The notes under the pieces: model-generated | The model's database searches: none | Told to the model about the DNA's origin: nothing | What the model saw: the letters and a program-made list of their open reading frames with translations, nothing else | Position numbers and translations under genes: made by a program | In this document: positions 1 to 12,105 of the stretch, in pieces | How positions within the stretch are numbered: position 1 is the first letter of the stretch | How the letters are laid out: each line of letters starts with the position of its first letter | DNA from: DASQFI01 sp035633215 | Lineage (GTDB): Bacteria > Acidobacteriota > Vicinamibacteria > Vicinamibacterales > SCN-69-37 | NCBI GenBank assembly: GCA_035633215.1 | Contig: DASQFI010000010.1 | Location: forward strand, 248,001 to 312,000 | Length of the DNA: 64,000 nt | Direction: 5' to 3'

Positions 1-53
1 CGGGCGCGCCCGGGCTCGATCCCACGTAGCCGCGTAGGGCATGAACATGTGCG

Positions 54-953
54 TTAGTTCTTGAGACTCGTCGCGATGTAATCCTCGACGCTCCGCGGTG
101 ACACCCCAAACCGCTCCGCGGCCTTTCGCCATTCCAGAAACGGCGCCGAGCTCGTGGCCGAGTAGAGCCCGACCGCCATCAACCGCGCCGTGACTTCGTT
201 GAACGGCTTCACGACGGGCGCGAGGACCTTCATCGCAATGACCGGAATGTGCCGCCGCTTCGGAGTGACGCCGAGCCGTTTCTCCACCAGTGTCGCCAGG
301 TCGTTGAGCGAGACGTTCGAGGGTCCTCCGACCTCAACGGCTTCCTTGACGACGTCTGGCCGCGCCAGGATCTTGACCGCGAACTCCGCGACATCGTCGA
401 TGGCGATGTAGTTGGAAACCTGGGTGCCGTCTCCGAAGATCCGCGTGACGCCGTTCTTCCGGATGCCGGCGACGAGGATCTCGTCGATCCACGTTTCCAT
501 GAACGCTGTCGGCCGGAGCGAAACGTACGGGACCTGGCTGCGGCGGATCGCGTCTTCGATGTGCCACTTCAGCCGGAAAAAGTCCACCGGCGCGTCCGGG
601 GTCGCGCCGCGGAACGAGACGTAGACCAGCCGCCGGACTCCGGTGTTTCGCGCCGCCGCGCAGAGATTCTGATAACCCGTGAGATCCACGCGCCGCGGAC
701 TGGTCGGACCCGATCCGAGGAAGTTGTTGGCGCTCGCGATGATCTGTCCGACGCCGCGGCACGCCTCCGTCAGCCGGGCGAGATCGAGCATGTCGACGGC
801 CGCGACCTCGGCGCCCGCCTGTGCCAACGGCTCGAGCTTCTGACGATTGCGCGCCAGCGCGCGGATCGGCACGCCGCTCGCGATCAGTTTCCGCGCGATG
901 ACTCCGCCGAGCTGACCCGTGGCGCCGACGACGAGAATGGGAGACTCGGCCAT
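54..953 (-). CDS. NmrA-like NAD(P)-binding SDR family protein
   Basis: A 299-aa atypical short-chain dehydrogenase of the NmrA/NAD(P)H-binding type. The N-terminus carries a Rossmann GxxGxxG dinucleotide loop (Gly10, Gly13, Gly16) after a beta strand. A FFRLKWHIEDAIR stretch near residue 130 and the following SLRPTAFMETW are typical of this family, in which the classical YxxxK is often altered. It probably binds NAD(P)H in the cytosol as a reductase, isomerase or redox sensor; the substrate cannot be read from sequence. The ATG start gives the full Rossmann fold, but no clear Shine-Dalgarno is visible. It is divergent from the AlkD-like pseudogene, with about 90 bp between them. Confidence 0.85.
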   Translation of the reverse strand: MAESPILVVGATGQLGGVIARKLIASGVPIRALARNRQKLEPLAQAGAEVAAVDMLDLARLTEACRGVGQIIASANNFLGSGPTSPRRVDLTGYQNLCAAARNTGVRRLVYVSFRGATPDAPVDFFRLKWHIEDAIRRSQVPYVSLRPTAFMETWIDEILVAGIRKNGVTRIFGDGTQVSNYIAIDDVAEFAVKILARPDVVKEAVEVGGPSNVSLNDLATLVEKRLGVTPKRRHIPVIAMKVLAPVVKPFNEVTARLMAVGLYSATSSAPFLEWRKAAERFGVSPRSVEDYIATSLKN

Positions 954-1043
954 GCGAGGACGATTGAAGGACCGCTAAGTGTTCCGGCCTTTGCGGTCCG
1001 TTTGCAAGGACGAAAAGCTGGGTAAACTGCTGCCGGCAATCGG

Positions 1044-1744
1044 GTGATGGCTACCGCCGACCGGGTTCGGGACATCCTCGCGACGCTCGAGCGCCGCGGC
1101 TCCAGGAAAACGCGTGATGGCATGGCGCGCTACGGCATCGTCGCGCCGAAGGCATTCGGCGTTTCGGTGGGGTCCAGCAGTTGGCAAGAAAGATCGGCCG
1201 GGACCATGAGCTTGCCGCTGCGCTCTGGGACACCGGGTGGTACGAGGCCCGGCTGCTCACGGCGTTCGTCGACGACCCTGAGCGCGTGACCGCCGCACAG
1301 ATGGATCGATAGGCGCGCGACTTCGACAACTGGGCGGTGTGTGACACGCTGTGCTTCCACCTCTTCGACCGGACGCCGCATGCCTGGCGCAAGGTGGAGC
1401 AATGGAGCAAGCGGCGCGAGGAGTTCATCAAACGCGCATCGTTCGCGCTTCTGGCGTGCCTGGCGGTCCACGACAAGCAAACGCCGGACGCGGTGTTCAT
1501 CCGGTCGCTCGCGATCGTCGAGCATGGCGCGACCGACGACCGGAATTTCGTCAAGAAAGCGGGGAGCTGGGCGCTGCGGACGATTCGCCGGCGGACCCCC
1601 GCGCTCAACGCCGCGGCGATCAAGACGTCACAGCGGCTCGTCAAGTCGGCTTCGCCTTCGGCGCAGTGGGTGGGGAAGGACGGGCTTCGAGAGCTGACGA
1701 GCCCGCTCGTCAAGCGTCTGCTGGCTCGACGGACCCGCGCCTGA
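1044..1744 (+). pseudogene. AlkD-like DNA alkylation repair protein, frameshifted and with in-frame TAG
   Basis: Remnant of a HEAT-repeat DNA alkylation repair glycosylase of the AlkD type (known family role: excision of alkylated bases). The first part reads from GTG 1044 or ATG 1047 to about 1172, through MARYGIVAPKAFGVSVG. The reading then continues one base out of phase as VQQLARKIGRDHELAAALWD through TGWYEARLLTAF. A single G missing from the run at 1169-1172 would restore phase. In the second frame a TAG at 1310-1312 sits where MDRWARDFDNW would have Trp, and the rest runs intact to TGA at 1744 (CDTLCFHLFDRTPHAWRKVE and on). Two independent lesions suggest a decayed gene, although the G-run loss alone could be an assembly error. 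Confidence 0.8.
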
Positions 1745-1833
1745 CATCCGCAAGATTGATCTTGAAACGCGGTGGCCGAACGTGTTTCGATCCCGGCCTG
1801 CTCTTCACTTCGAGATGACGTCGGAGGTTCCGT

Positions 1834-2799
1834 GTGCTGACGAACATCGATCGCGTTGGCGGCCGTCGTGCGCGACTTGCCGCGGCGGTAGTCGGATTCG
1901 CCCTCGGTCTCTCCACATTCGCGGGAGCCGCGCAGGGAACCGCGCCTCAACAGCAAGCGCCTCCGCCGGCGCAGGAGCCGCCCAAGCCGGCACCGGCACC
2001 GCCAGCGCCACCGGCCCCGAAACCGCTCGTCGCGACGTCACCAGACGGCACCCGCATCGTGTACGAAGTCTCCGGGAGCGGTCCGGCCGTCATGCTGCTC
2101 CACGGCGGAGGCCAGACGCGCCGGTCGTGGCACGACGCCGGATATGTCGATCGGCTGAGCAAGAGCTTCACGGTCATCACGGTTGATCTGCGGGGCGGCG
2201 GCGAGAGCGACAAGCCGGAGACCGCCGAGGCGTACGCGCTCGATCGCGTGCTCGCCGATCTGCACGCCGTGGCTGATGCCGCCTCGGCGAAGCGCTTTCA
2301 CGTCTGGGGCTTCGGTCACGGCGCCAGCATTGCGCGGTACCTCGCGGCGCGGTCCGATCGGGTGATCTCCGCCGTGCTCGTCGGCGCGACGATGGGTCCG
2401 ACGGTCACCGGGATGGCCAAGGACGCGATCGTCGCGATGCGCGCCAGGTGGCAGGCGCTGCTCGACGCGAAGCGGGCCGGGACGCTGGACGTCAAAACCG
2501 TGCCTGCGGGCGACCGCGCGGCGCTCGACAACGGCATGGCCGTCAGTGCGATTGCACTGGGCGCACTCGTGGACTATCCGCCGCTCGAGCCCGCCGAGAT
2601 CAAAGTGCCGGCGCTCTGGGTGCTCGCCTCGGATGACACAAGCGCCGTCGAGAATCAGAAGCTGTACGCGGACAAGCTGACCGGCACGAAGGTCACGCTC
2701 AAAGTGCTTCCGAGCACGACCTACGCCGATATCTTCTTCAAGGTCGTGCAGACGTTCGAAGTGGTCGGGCCGTTCCTCGCCTCGACGCAAGGATCGTAG
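1834..2799 (+). CDS. Exported alpha/beta-hydrolase-fold protein lacking the usual nucleophile
   Basis: A 321-aa protein with an Arg-rich N-terminus and hydrophobic segment (about residues 13-33), a Pro/Ala-rich linker (about 36-65), then an alpha/beta-hydrolase fold. The HGGG oxyanion motif is at 90-93 and VDLRGGGESDKP follows at about 117-128. The nucleophile elbow reads G159-F-G-H-G163, so the expected central Ser (GxSxG) is Gly. The GTG start was chosen because GGAGG at 1823-1827 lies 6 nt upstream. It is probably secreted or periplasmic. Either another residue acts as nucleophile, such as the nearby Ser165, or it is non-catalytic. It lies downstream of the AlkD-like pseudogene and convergent with the HU-like gene. 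Confidence 0.8.
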   Translation: MLTNIDRVGGRRARLAAAVVGFALGLSTFAGAAQGTAPQQQAPPPAQEPPKPAPAPPAPPAPKPLVATSPDGTRIVYEVSGSGPAVMLLHGGGQTRRSWHDAGYVDRLSKSFTVITVDLRGGGESDKPETAEAYALDRVLADLHAVADAASAKRFHVWGFGHGASIARYLAARSDRVISAVLVGATMGPTVTGMAKDAIVAMRARWQALLDAKRAGTLDVKTVPAGDRAALDNGMAVSAIALGALVDYPPLEPAEIKVPALWVLASDDTSAVENQKLYADKLTGTKVTLKVLPSTTYADIFFKVVQTFEVVGPFLASTQGS

Positions 2800-2817
2800 A
2801 CAAGCGGGCGCCGTCTC

Positions 2818-3186
2818 CTACGTTCCGGATGCTTCGTCCTTGCCCGGAGCGGTCGGCTCATCGTCGTTGCCCTCGGGCCCGCCCGGTCGCGACGGCCGGC
2901 CCAGAAGACCGTGCTGAAGTTGTGAGGCCACTTTCGCTTTGACGACGGTCCGCTCGGCAATCTGGATCGGCTCGCCGGTCATGGGATTCCGGCCGACCCT
3001 CGCCTTCCGGTGCCGGAGGACAAGTTTCACGACACCAGGGATCACGAACTCGCCCGTCGTCTTGAGCTGCTGCTCCGACACCCGCGACAACTCCGTGAAG
3101 ATCTCACCGACGAGTGACTGTTTCACGTCCAGATGCTGGGCGAAGTGCCGGTAAAGCTCCGACTTCGAGAACTTCTTCGTCGGCAT
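2818..3186 (-). CDS. HU/IHF-family DNA-binding protein
   Basis: A 122-aa nucleoid-associated protein of the HU/IHF family, which bends DNA as a dimer. The diagnostic beta-arm signature GRNPMTGEPIQI is at residues 65-76, preceded by GEFVIPGVVKLVLRHRKARV. The C-terminus has a 25-residue acidic/Gly/Pro tail (GGPEGNDDEPTAPGKDE) beyond the usual HU length of about 90. ATG 3186 is preferred over a longer upstream start because AGGAG lies just upstream and HU homology begins here (MPTKKFSKSELYRHFAQ). It is convergent with the hydrolase-like gene; the upstream neighbour on the same strand is the 3268-5880 permease. Confidence 0.93.
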   Translation of the reverse strand: MPTKKFSKSELYRHFAQHLDVKQSLVGEIFTELSRVSEQQLKTTGEFVIPGVVKLVLRHRKARVGRNPMTGEPIQIAERTVVKAKVASQLQHGLLGRPSRPGGPEGNDDEPTAPGKDEASGT

Positions 3187-3267
3187 GGCGAAAGGCTCCT
3201 GAAACGACACGAGGGAGCCGATTCTACGCGTCCACCGGACGACTGGCAACACCACGAACTACGGGCC

Positions 3268-5880
3268 CTAGTCCTGTCGAAGCGCCGTGACGGGATCCAC
3301 GCGCGCGGCGCGCCGCGCGGGGACGAGACACGCCAGGAGTGCGACGGCTGTCATGACGACTGACACAATCGCGTACGTCGCGACGTCGGCGGCGCGCACG
3401 TCGAACAGCATCGTCGACAGGAGGCGCGTCAGGCCGAACGCGCCGGCCAGGCCGAGCGCGATGCCGGCCGCCACCAGCCGCGCGCCCTGAGCGACCACGA
3501 GCCCGACGATTTCCAGCCGCTCGGCGCCAAGCGCCCGTCGGATGCCGATCTCGCGCGTCCGCCGCCCGACGGCGAACGCGATGACGCCGTACAACCCGAC
3601 GATCCCGAGAAACGCCGCGGCGGTCGCGAAGACTCCCAGCAGAAGAGCCGTGAATCGCTGCAGTCCGAACGAGCGCGCGACCCGCTCGGCCATGGGCAGG
3701 AAATCGGACGGCGCGACGATGCTGTCCACCTCCAACAAGGCGCGCCGGATGGCAGGCACCAGCGCGGACGTGTCGCCCTCGGCGAGCATCACGACCGACC
3801 CCCTCCCCGGGAAGACCGGAAGATAGATCGTGGGATGGCCCGGCTGGTCGAGACTTGCCTCGCGGGTCGTTCCGGCAATGCCAATCACGGTCAACGCCGC
3901 AGGGTTGCCACTCATTCGGAGCCGTTGTCCAAGGGGATTCCGATCACCCCACAGCCGCTCTGCGGCGAGCCGATCGACGACGACGCGTTGCATCTCGCCG
4001 CGCATGTCGGCACGAGCGAACGGGTCTCCTCGCACGATCGGAATCGTCAACGCGCGAAAATAATCCGGGCTCACCGCCTGCCAGCGCACGTTCACCGACT
4101 CAGTCGATCCATCGGCGGTTACCATCGTGCCCGACGCCAGGCCGCCAAACGGCACGGCATGGCTGATGCCCACGGCTTGCACGCCGGGCAGAGCGTCGAG
4201 TTTCGTGAACAGCCCCTCGTAGAAGTCGGTGCGAAGCTCTTTCGTCTGGTACGACTGTCGCGGCAATGACAATCGAAACGTCAGGACGTTGCGTGTCGAG
4301 AATCCTGGATCGACACGGATCAGTCCGGTGATCGTCCGTACCATGAGGCCGCTGCCAATCAGGAGCACGATCGCGAGGGCCACTTCGACGACGACGAGCC
4401 CCGACCGCAGGCGCCGGCTTCCGCGGCTCTCAGCAAGCCCGCGTCCCGCTTCCTGCAAACCGCGCTGCGGGCTGAAGCCCGACAGCCGCATGGCCGGCAG
4501 CAGTCCTGAAAGTACCATCGCAAGCACGACGAGCCCGGCCATGAACACGACCACGCGCGGATCGAGCTGCGCCTGGTCGAGACGCGCGAGATCGGCAGGT
4601 GCGAGACGGGTCAGGAGCGTGATGCCGAGCTGGGCCACCACGACCGCCACGACGCCGCCGAGCACGGCGAGGAGCATGGTCTCCGTCAACAACTGCCGCC
4701 GGATCCGTCCGCGGCTCGCGCCGAGACCGGCGCGAACCGAAAGCTCGCGGCTTCGCGCCCAGCCGCGCGCCAGAATGAGGTTGGCGACGTTGACGCACGC
4801 AATCAGCAGCACGAATCCGACGGCGCCGAGCAGGACGAGCAGGGCGCGCCGCCAGCTGCCCAGCAGATCGTCGAGGACCGAGACGACGGCAAAGCGCATC
4901 GGTCGGCCATCGGAATGGACGGCCGTGCGCATCGGCGCGGCGATCGTCTCGAGATCGGTCCGCGCGTCGGCCGCCGAGACGCCAGGTTTCAATCGCCCCA
5001 GAACGAAGAGGTCGTGGCTGTCGTTCCGTTCCGCGGCCAGCGGCAGCCAGACGTCACCGCGCGTGCCGGGCAGGAGCGTCTGAAACGACGCCGGGAGAAC
5101 GCCGACAACCGTGTACGACTGCGACCGGTTGACCGGCCGGCCCCAGGATTCATTCACCTCCAGAGTGATCGGCTTGCCGACGATCGCCGAGTCGCCGCCA
5201 TACGCACGGCGCCAGAGGCTTTCGCTGATCAGTGCGACCTGGCCCGCGCCCGGACGATCTTCGTCGGCGAGGAATCCGCGCCCCGCCAGCGGCTGAATGC
5301 CGAGCATCGGAAATGTCGAAGCCGACACCAGCGCGCCCGAGACCTGCTCGGGCAGCGCGACGTTCAGCACGGTCGCCGACACCGGTTGAATGGCAGACAC
5401 GCTTTCGAGCGTGCGGGTCTGCTCGACGAATGCCAGATACTCCGTCCAGGCCAGCACGCTGCGCCCGACATCGCCTTCGTAGACCGCCACCAGCCGGTCC
5501 GGTTCGCGGTAGGGGAGCGGCCGAAGCAGAACGGTGTCGACGACGCTGAAGATGGCCGCGCTGACGCCCATGCCCAGGCCGAGCGTCAGCACCGCCACGG
5601 CGGTGAACGACGGGGCACGACGCATCTGCCGCGCGCCATACCGCAGGTCCTGCACGAACTGCTCGAGAAGCGCGCCAGGCCGTCGCGCGCGCACCTCTTC
5701 TTTGACCTGCTCCATCCCGCCCAGCTGGAGCAGCGCCCGGCGGCGCGCCTCGGACGGGCCGACGCCGGCGGCCATTTGTTCCGAGGTGAGCTGATCCACG
5801 TACGCGCGCAGCTCGTCGTCGAGCTCGCGCTCCGCGCGGCGCCGTTTGAGGAGGTTCCGGAAGAGGCTTCCTATAGACAC
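3268..5880 (-). CDS. ADOP-type ABC transporter permease (MacB/FtsX fold)
   Basis: An 870-aa protein of the acidobacterial ADOP class. It has an N-terminal soluble helical segment (residues 1-75, with LDDELRAYVDQLTSEQMAAG), then a first MacB periplasmic-core/FtsX unit (TM near 88-112, periplasmic core, three TMs around 350-470) and a second core plus FtsX unit (from about 495 to the end). It closes with VPARRAARVDPVTALRQD, the typical FtsX C-terminus. These proteins resemble two fused MacB permease subunits without an ATPase domain; the partner ATPase and substrate are not known. No PadR gene adjoins this copy. The GTG start has no clear Shine-Dalgarno. Four related permease genes occur in the window. 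Confidence 0.92.
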   Translation of the reverse strand: MSIGSLFRNLLKRRRAERELDDELRAYVDQLTSEQMAAGVGPSEARRRALLQLGGMEQVKEEVRARRPGALLEQFVQDLRYGARQMRRAPSFTAVAVLTLGLGMGVSAAIFSVVDTVLLRPLPYREPDRLVAVYEGDVGRSVLAWTEYLAFVEQTRTLESVSAIQPVSATVLNVALPEQVSGALVSASTFPMLGIQPLAGRGFLADEDRPGAGQVALISESLWRRAYGGDSAIVGKPITLEVNESWGRPVNRSQSYTVVGVLPASFQTLLPGTRGDVWLPLAAERNDSHDLFVLGRLKPGVSAADARTDLETIAAPMRTAVHSDGRPMRFAVVSVLDDLLGSWRRALLVLLGAVGFVLLIACVNVANLILARGWARSRELSVRAGLGASRGRIRRQLLTETMLLAVLGGVVAVVVAQLGITLLTRLAPADLARLDQAQLDPRVVVFMAGLVVLAMVLSGLLPAMRLSGFSPQRGLQEAGRGLAESRGSRRLRSGLVVVEVALAIVLLIGSGLMVRTITGLIRVDPGFSTRNVLTFRLSLPRQSYQTKELRTDFYEGLFTKLDALPGVQAVGISHAVPFGGLASGTMVTADGSTESVNVRWQAVSPDYFRALTIPIVRGDPFARADMRGEMQRVVVDRLAAERLWGDRNPLGQRLRMSGNPAALTVIGIAGTTREASLDQPGHPTIYLPVFPGRGSVVMLAEGDTSALVPAIRRALLEVDSIVAPSDFLPMAERVARSFGLQRFTALLLGVFATAAAFLGIVGLYGVIAFAVGRRTREIGIRRALGAERLEIVGLVVAQGARLVAAGIALGLAGAFGLTRLLSTMLFDVRAADVATYAIVSVVMTAVALLACLVPARRAARVDPVTALRQD

Positions 5881-5913
5881 TCTTCAGGAGGCTAGGCCGA
5901 CTCCTATCGAATG

Positions 5914-7881
5914 TCAATAGGAACGAAGGATCTCGAACCGGCTCTGGCGCCGCACGGTCGTCGTGCCAGCCGTGGTCTCCAGGGTCAGGAGGTACGGGCC
6001 CGGCTGCAGCCGGGCGACCGGGACGTCCAGCACGACGTCGGCCGCGCGGGCGCTGTTGAACTGCGCCGGGTCCACGACGTGCAGCCGCTCGGCGACCTGG
6101 ACGTTGGAGGCGTTTCGAACGGCCAGGCGGATCTGAACAGGCGCCACCGGTGTCTTGCCGCTCTGATGGACGCGCGTGAACGCCGTCACCCGATCGGTCG
6201 CCAGAAACGCGCGTCTCGTCGTCGGGACGACGGGCAGGATCGACGCCAGCGCGCCGACGGGTGCCACCACCGGTCTGGGCGACGCGCTCACGATGAGGCC
6301 CGAGAGCGCGATCGGCGTCTTCGAGACATCGGGCACATCGACGTCGTAGTAGAGACTGCCGCCAGTCGACAGGCTGCCGATATGGGCGGCGATGCGCAAC
6401 TGGTAGCGGCCGGGCCGGAGATCGAGCCGCGAGAGGACTTCATATTCGGCGAGTCCGGTCGCGCCGGCACGCAGCGTCACGTCGGCCTTCAGCCGCGTCG
6501 AGCCGAACGATTTTCCTTCGACGTTGAACGCACTCACTTGCAGATCGACGTTCTCGACATGCCGCGCGCCGACCTCCCGGATGGGCTGGCGGACGCCGAC
6601 GACGATCGCCAGGGCCGATTCGCGTTTGTTGGGTAACTGCACTGGCACGGCGGACAGCTGGAGCGGAAGGTCCGCTTTCGGCAGGACGCCCGCGAGCGCC
6701 GCGCCGAGCGGCGACTCGGCGGCCCGCCGAGCGACGTCGGCCTTCGCCGTCTCGTAGCCGTTCCGCGTGCGCACGATGACGTCCGGGCGCCTGACACGCA
6801 CCTCGAGCCGCCGCAGGCTGCCCGGTTTCGCGTCGGGAGGTTGCTGGAACCCGAGCAGGTAGTACGACGCGTTCTCATCGAAGATGGCAGACAGCCCCGG
6901 TTCGAACTCGTTGGTGTTGATGACTGCACGGGCGCCGGTGTTTTCCGCGAGGGTCTGCAAGTACTCGACTTCGAGGCCGGGCACACACGTTGGGAGCCGG
7001 GTGCCGTATCGTGCCGCCGGGGCCGGCGCGCGCAGGCCGCACGCGTCCACGGTATACACATTGACATTCGCCCGGGCCGCGCGGTCGAACGCTTTGCGCA
7101 TTTGAGTAGTCATTCGGCCCATCATCGCCGACGTCATGATCGACGACGAGCCACCGTCGACCGGCAATCCCGGTATCTGGGGCGCAAGGAATCCGGCATC
7201 AACCGGCACACCCTGGCCGATGTAGACGATCGACTTGCGCCGGTCGGGTAGCTTGCTCAGGAGGTCGATCGCGCTCTCCAGGACGTTCACGGAGTACATG
7301 AAATAGAGATCATCGCCGCCGGCGACGCCACCCAGGTCCCGAAAGCCGCCGGTGAACTTGCCGGCGGCCGCGAGCAGCCGGCTCCGGTCAGCCGTGAAAT
7401 CCTGCGAGTGACGATTGTCGCGCGTGAAGATCACCGCCGCGAGATCCGACGGACCGAGCCGATCGATCATGCGCGTGGAGATCGTGCGAATGTTCTGCTG
7501 GGCCCGCAAGTCCGCCTGAATGGTCGCGTCGTCGATGATGATGAGAAACAGACGCCGATCCTGAAGGGCGTCATTGGTCCCGACGTCGGGCGCGACGTCC
7601 CGCATCCACGGTGCCGACGGCGCCGCGGCGTCCGGGATGTCGACGGCGCTGAAGACCGAGATCTGCTGCGGCACGCCGTTGTCGAGCACGGTGAAATCCG
7701 CCGGTGTGAGCCCCCGAACCGGCCTGCGGTTGCCATCGAGCACGGAGACGTCGAGGTGGACGATGTCCACAGCGGCCCGAAACGCGGGCGGCGTTTGAGG
7801 CGGCCGGGCCTGGCGTGCCGTGAGGTCAATCGCGCACAGGCAGCTGGCGAACACAAGAACGGCGAGCGCGAGCTGTCGCAT
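5914..7881 (-). CDS. Secreted vWFA-related (acidobacterial type) protein
   Basis: A 655-aa exported protein. A signal peptide (about residues 1-22, MRQLALAVLVFASCLCAIDL) is followed by the short domain typical of this family (VHLDVSVLDGNRRPVRGLTPADF), then a von Willebrand A-like domain (about 108-340). The MIDAS position reads D118-A-T-I-Q rather than DxSxS, so metal binding may be altered. YYLLGFQQPPDAKPGSLRRL marks the end of the A domain, and the C-terminal half is beta-rich. Its role is unknown; the family is abundant in Acidobacteriota and is assumed to bind proteins in the envelope. It starts 46 bp from the divergent MFS gene. Confidence 0.9.
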   Translation of the reverse strand: MRQLALAVLVFASCLCAIDLTARQARPPQTPPAFRAAVDIVHLDVSVLDGNRRPVRGLTPADFTVLDNGVPQQISVFSAVDIPDAAAPSAPWMRDVAPDVGTNDALQDRRLFLIIIDDATIQADLRAQQNIRTISTRMIDRLGPSDLAAVIFTRDNRHSQDFTADRSRLLAAAGKFTGGFRDLGGVAGGDDLYFMYSVNVLESAIDLLSKLPDRRKSIVYIGQGVPVDAGFLAPQIPGLPVDGGSSSIMTSAMMGRMTTQMRKAFDRAARANVNVYTVDACGLRAPAPAARYGTRLPTCVPGLEVEYLQTLAENTGARAVINTNEFEPGLSAIFDENASYYLLGFQQPPDAKPGSLRRLEVRVRRPDVIVRTRNGYETAKADVARRAAESPLGAALAGVLPKADLPLQLSAVPVQLPNKRESALAIVVGVRQPIREVGARHVENVDLQVSAFNVEGKSFGSTRLKADVTLRAGATGLAEYEVLSRLDLRPGRYQLRIAAHIGSLSTGGSLYYDVDVPDVSKTPIALSGLIVSASPRPVVAPVGALASILPVVPTTRRAFLATDRVTAFTRVHQSGKTPVAPVQIRLAVRNASNVQVAERLHVVDPAQFNSARAADVVLDVPVARLQPGPYLLTLETTAGTTTVRRQSRFEILRSY

Positions 7882-7927
7882 CGATTAGTACGGGCAGGGT
7901 TGGCAGGATGATGGTATCAGAGCGCCT

Positions 7928-9217
7928 GTGAACGCATCGTCCCGATCGATTCAGCGGATCTATCTTCTTCTGCTCCTGCTCCAGACGCTGGCGGCATCGT
8001 TGATTTGGGGCATCAACACGCTGTTTCTGCTCGACGCGGGGTTGAGCAACACGCAGGCCTTCGTCGCCAACGCCTTTTTTACGGCGGGCATGGTGGTCTT
8101 CGAAGTGCCGACCGGGGTCGTCGCCGACACGCGCGGCCGGAGAACATCCTACCTGCTCGGCACGCTCACGCTCGCGGTCTCCACCATCCTTTATTACTGG
8201 ATGTGGCACATGTCGGCGCCGTTGTGGGCCTGGGCGATCGCCTCGGCGCTGCTCGGGCTCGGCTTTACCTTCTTTTCAGGCGCCGTCGAAGCCTGGCTGG
8301 TGGACGCGCTGACGTTCACCGGCTATCTGCGCGAAGGCGGCAAGCTCGAAACGGTCCTGGCCAGGGGAGAGATTGTCGTCGGCGTCGCCATGCTGGGAGG
8401 GTCGGTCGCCGGCGGCGTCATCGCGCAGGCGACGAACCTGGGCGTGCCATACATCCTGCGCTCCGTCGTGCTTGTCGGCGCGTTCGTGTGCGCGTTCAGG
8501 CTGATGCGCGACACGGGCTTCACGCCCCACCGCGGCAAACGGCTGAGTGACGAAGTGAGGAGCGTGTGGCGCGGCGCGATCGAGCACGGGCTCGCGAACC
8601 CCCGCGTGCGCTGGGTGATGCTCGCCGCGCCGTTCACCGGCGGCGTGAACATCTTCGCGTTCTACGCGATGCAGCCCTACCTGCTCGAGATGTACGGCGA
8701 CGAACGGGCGTACGGCATCGCGGGCCTCGCCGCGGCAATCGTCGCCGGCGCGCAGATTGCGGGCGGTCTGGTGGTCCCGCATCTCGGTCGCGTCTTTGGC
8801 CGGCGCACCTCAGTGCTCCTCGTGGGCACGTCGCTCGGCGCCGCTATGCTCGCCATCATCGGGATCGCTCCGCACTTCTGGACGGTGCTCGCGCTCTTCG
8901 TGCTGTGGGGCTTGATGTTCGCGGCGGTCACCCCCGTCCGTCAGGCGTACTTGAACAGCCTGATTGCGTCCGAAGAGCGCGCCACCGTGCTGTCGTTCGA
9001 CTCGCTGCTCGGATCGACGGGCGCGGTCGGGTTTCAGCCCATTCTCGGCAAGACGGCCGACGTCTGGGGCTACCCGGCCTCGTACGTTGGCAGCGCGGTG
9101 CTGCAGGCTCTGGCCGTCCCTTTGCTCTGGCTCGCGCGCCGGGAGCGGTCCCCGGCCGACGTCATGAGCGACACGGCGCCCGATCGTCCCTCACCGCCCG
9201 CGGACCCAGCGAATTAG
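7928..9217 (+). CDS. MFS transporter
   Basis: A 429-aa major facilitator superfamily protein with about 12 hydrophobic segments. After TM2 a motif-A-like loop is seen, PTGVVADTRGRRTSYLLGT (residues 61-79), matching the family GxxxDxxGRR pattern. The second half begins near residue 215 (VRWVMLAAPFTGGVNIFAFY). It is an inner-membrane secondary transporter; the substrate is not predictable. The GTG start places the first TM at residues 11-28. It diverges from the vWFA-like gene across 46 bp and is followed 12 bp later by the kinase gene, so the two may be cotranscribed. Confidence 0.9.
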   Translation: MNASSRSIQRIYLLLLLLQTLAASLIWGINTLFLLDAGLSNTQAFVANAFFTAGMVVFEVPTGVVADTRGRRTSYLLGTLTLAVSTILYYWMWHMSAPLWAWAIASALLGLGFTFFSGAVEAWLVDALTFTGYLREGGKLETVLARGEIVVGVAMLGGSVAGGVIAQATNLGVPYILRSVVLVGAFVCAFRLMRDTGFTPHRGKRLSDEVRSVWRGAIEHGLANPRVRWVMLAAPFTGGVNIFAFYAMQPYLLEMYGDERAYGIAGLAAAIVAGAQIAGGLVVPHLGRVFGRRTSVLLVGTSLGAAMLAIIGIAPHFWTVLALFVLWGLMFAAVTPVRQAYLNSLIASEERATVLSFDSLLGSTGAVGFQPILGKTADVWGYPASYVGSAVLQALAVPLLWLARRERSPADVMSDTAPDRPSPPADPAN

Positions 9218-9229
9218 AATGACGGCCTC

Positions 9230-11962
<2,733 letters not shown>

Positions 11963-12105
11963 CGTTACGCGGCGCGTGGCCCGGCAGCTCGAGGAGATCG
12001 AAGACTTCGAGCGCGAGTAGCTTTCCGCGCGCCTGGCCAGCCCCCGACTGGACGAACGACACCCGGCACGATATTGTCGAGCGGTTTCCGGCCATTTCGG
12101 CTCAC

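Noticed and set aside
249..1025. Long plus-strand frame opposite the NmrA-like gene
   Set aside because: Its composition is Arg/Asp-rich with no family pattern, as expected for the antisense of a GC-rich gene. The minus-strand frame has a clear Rossmann motif.
7882..7927. Promoter elements in the 46-bp divergent gap
   Set aside because: Candidate -10-like words occur on both strands, but I could not find matching -35 elements with correct spacing, so no promoter is annotated.
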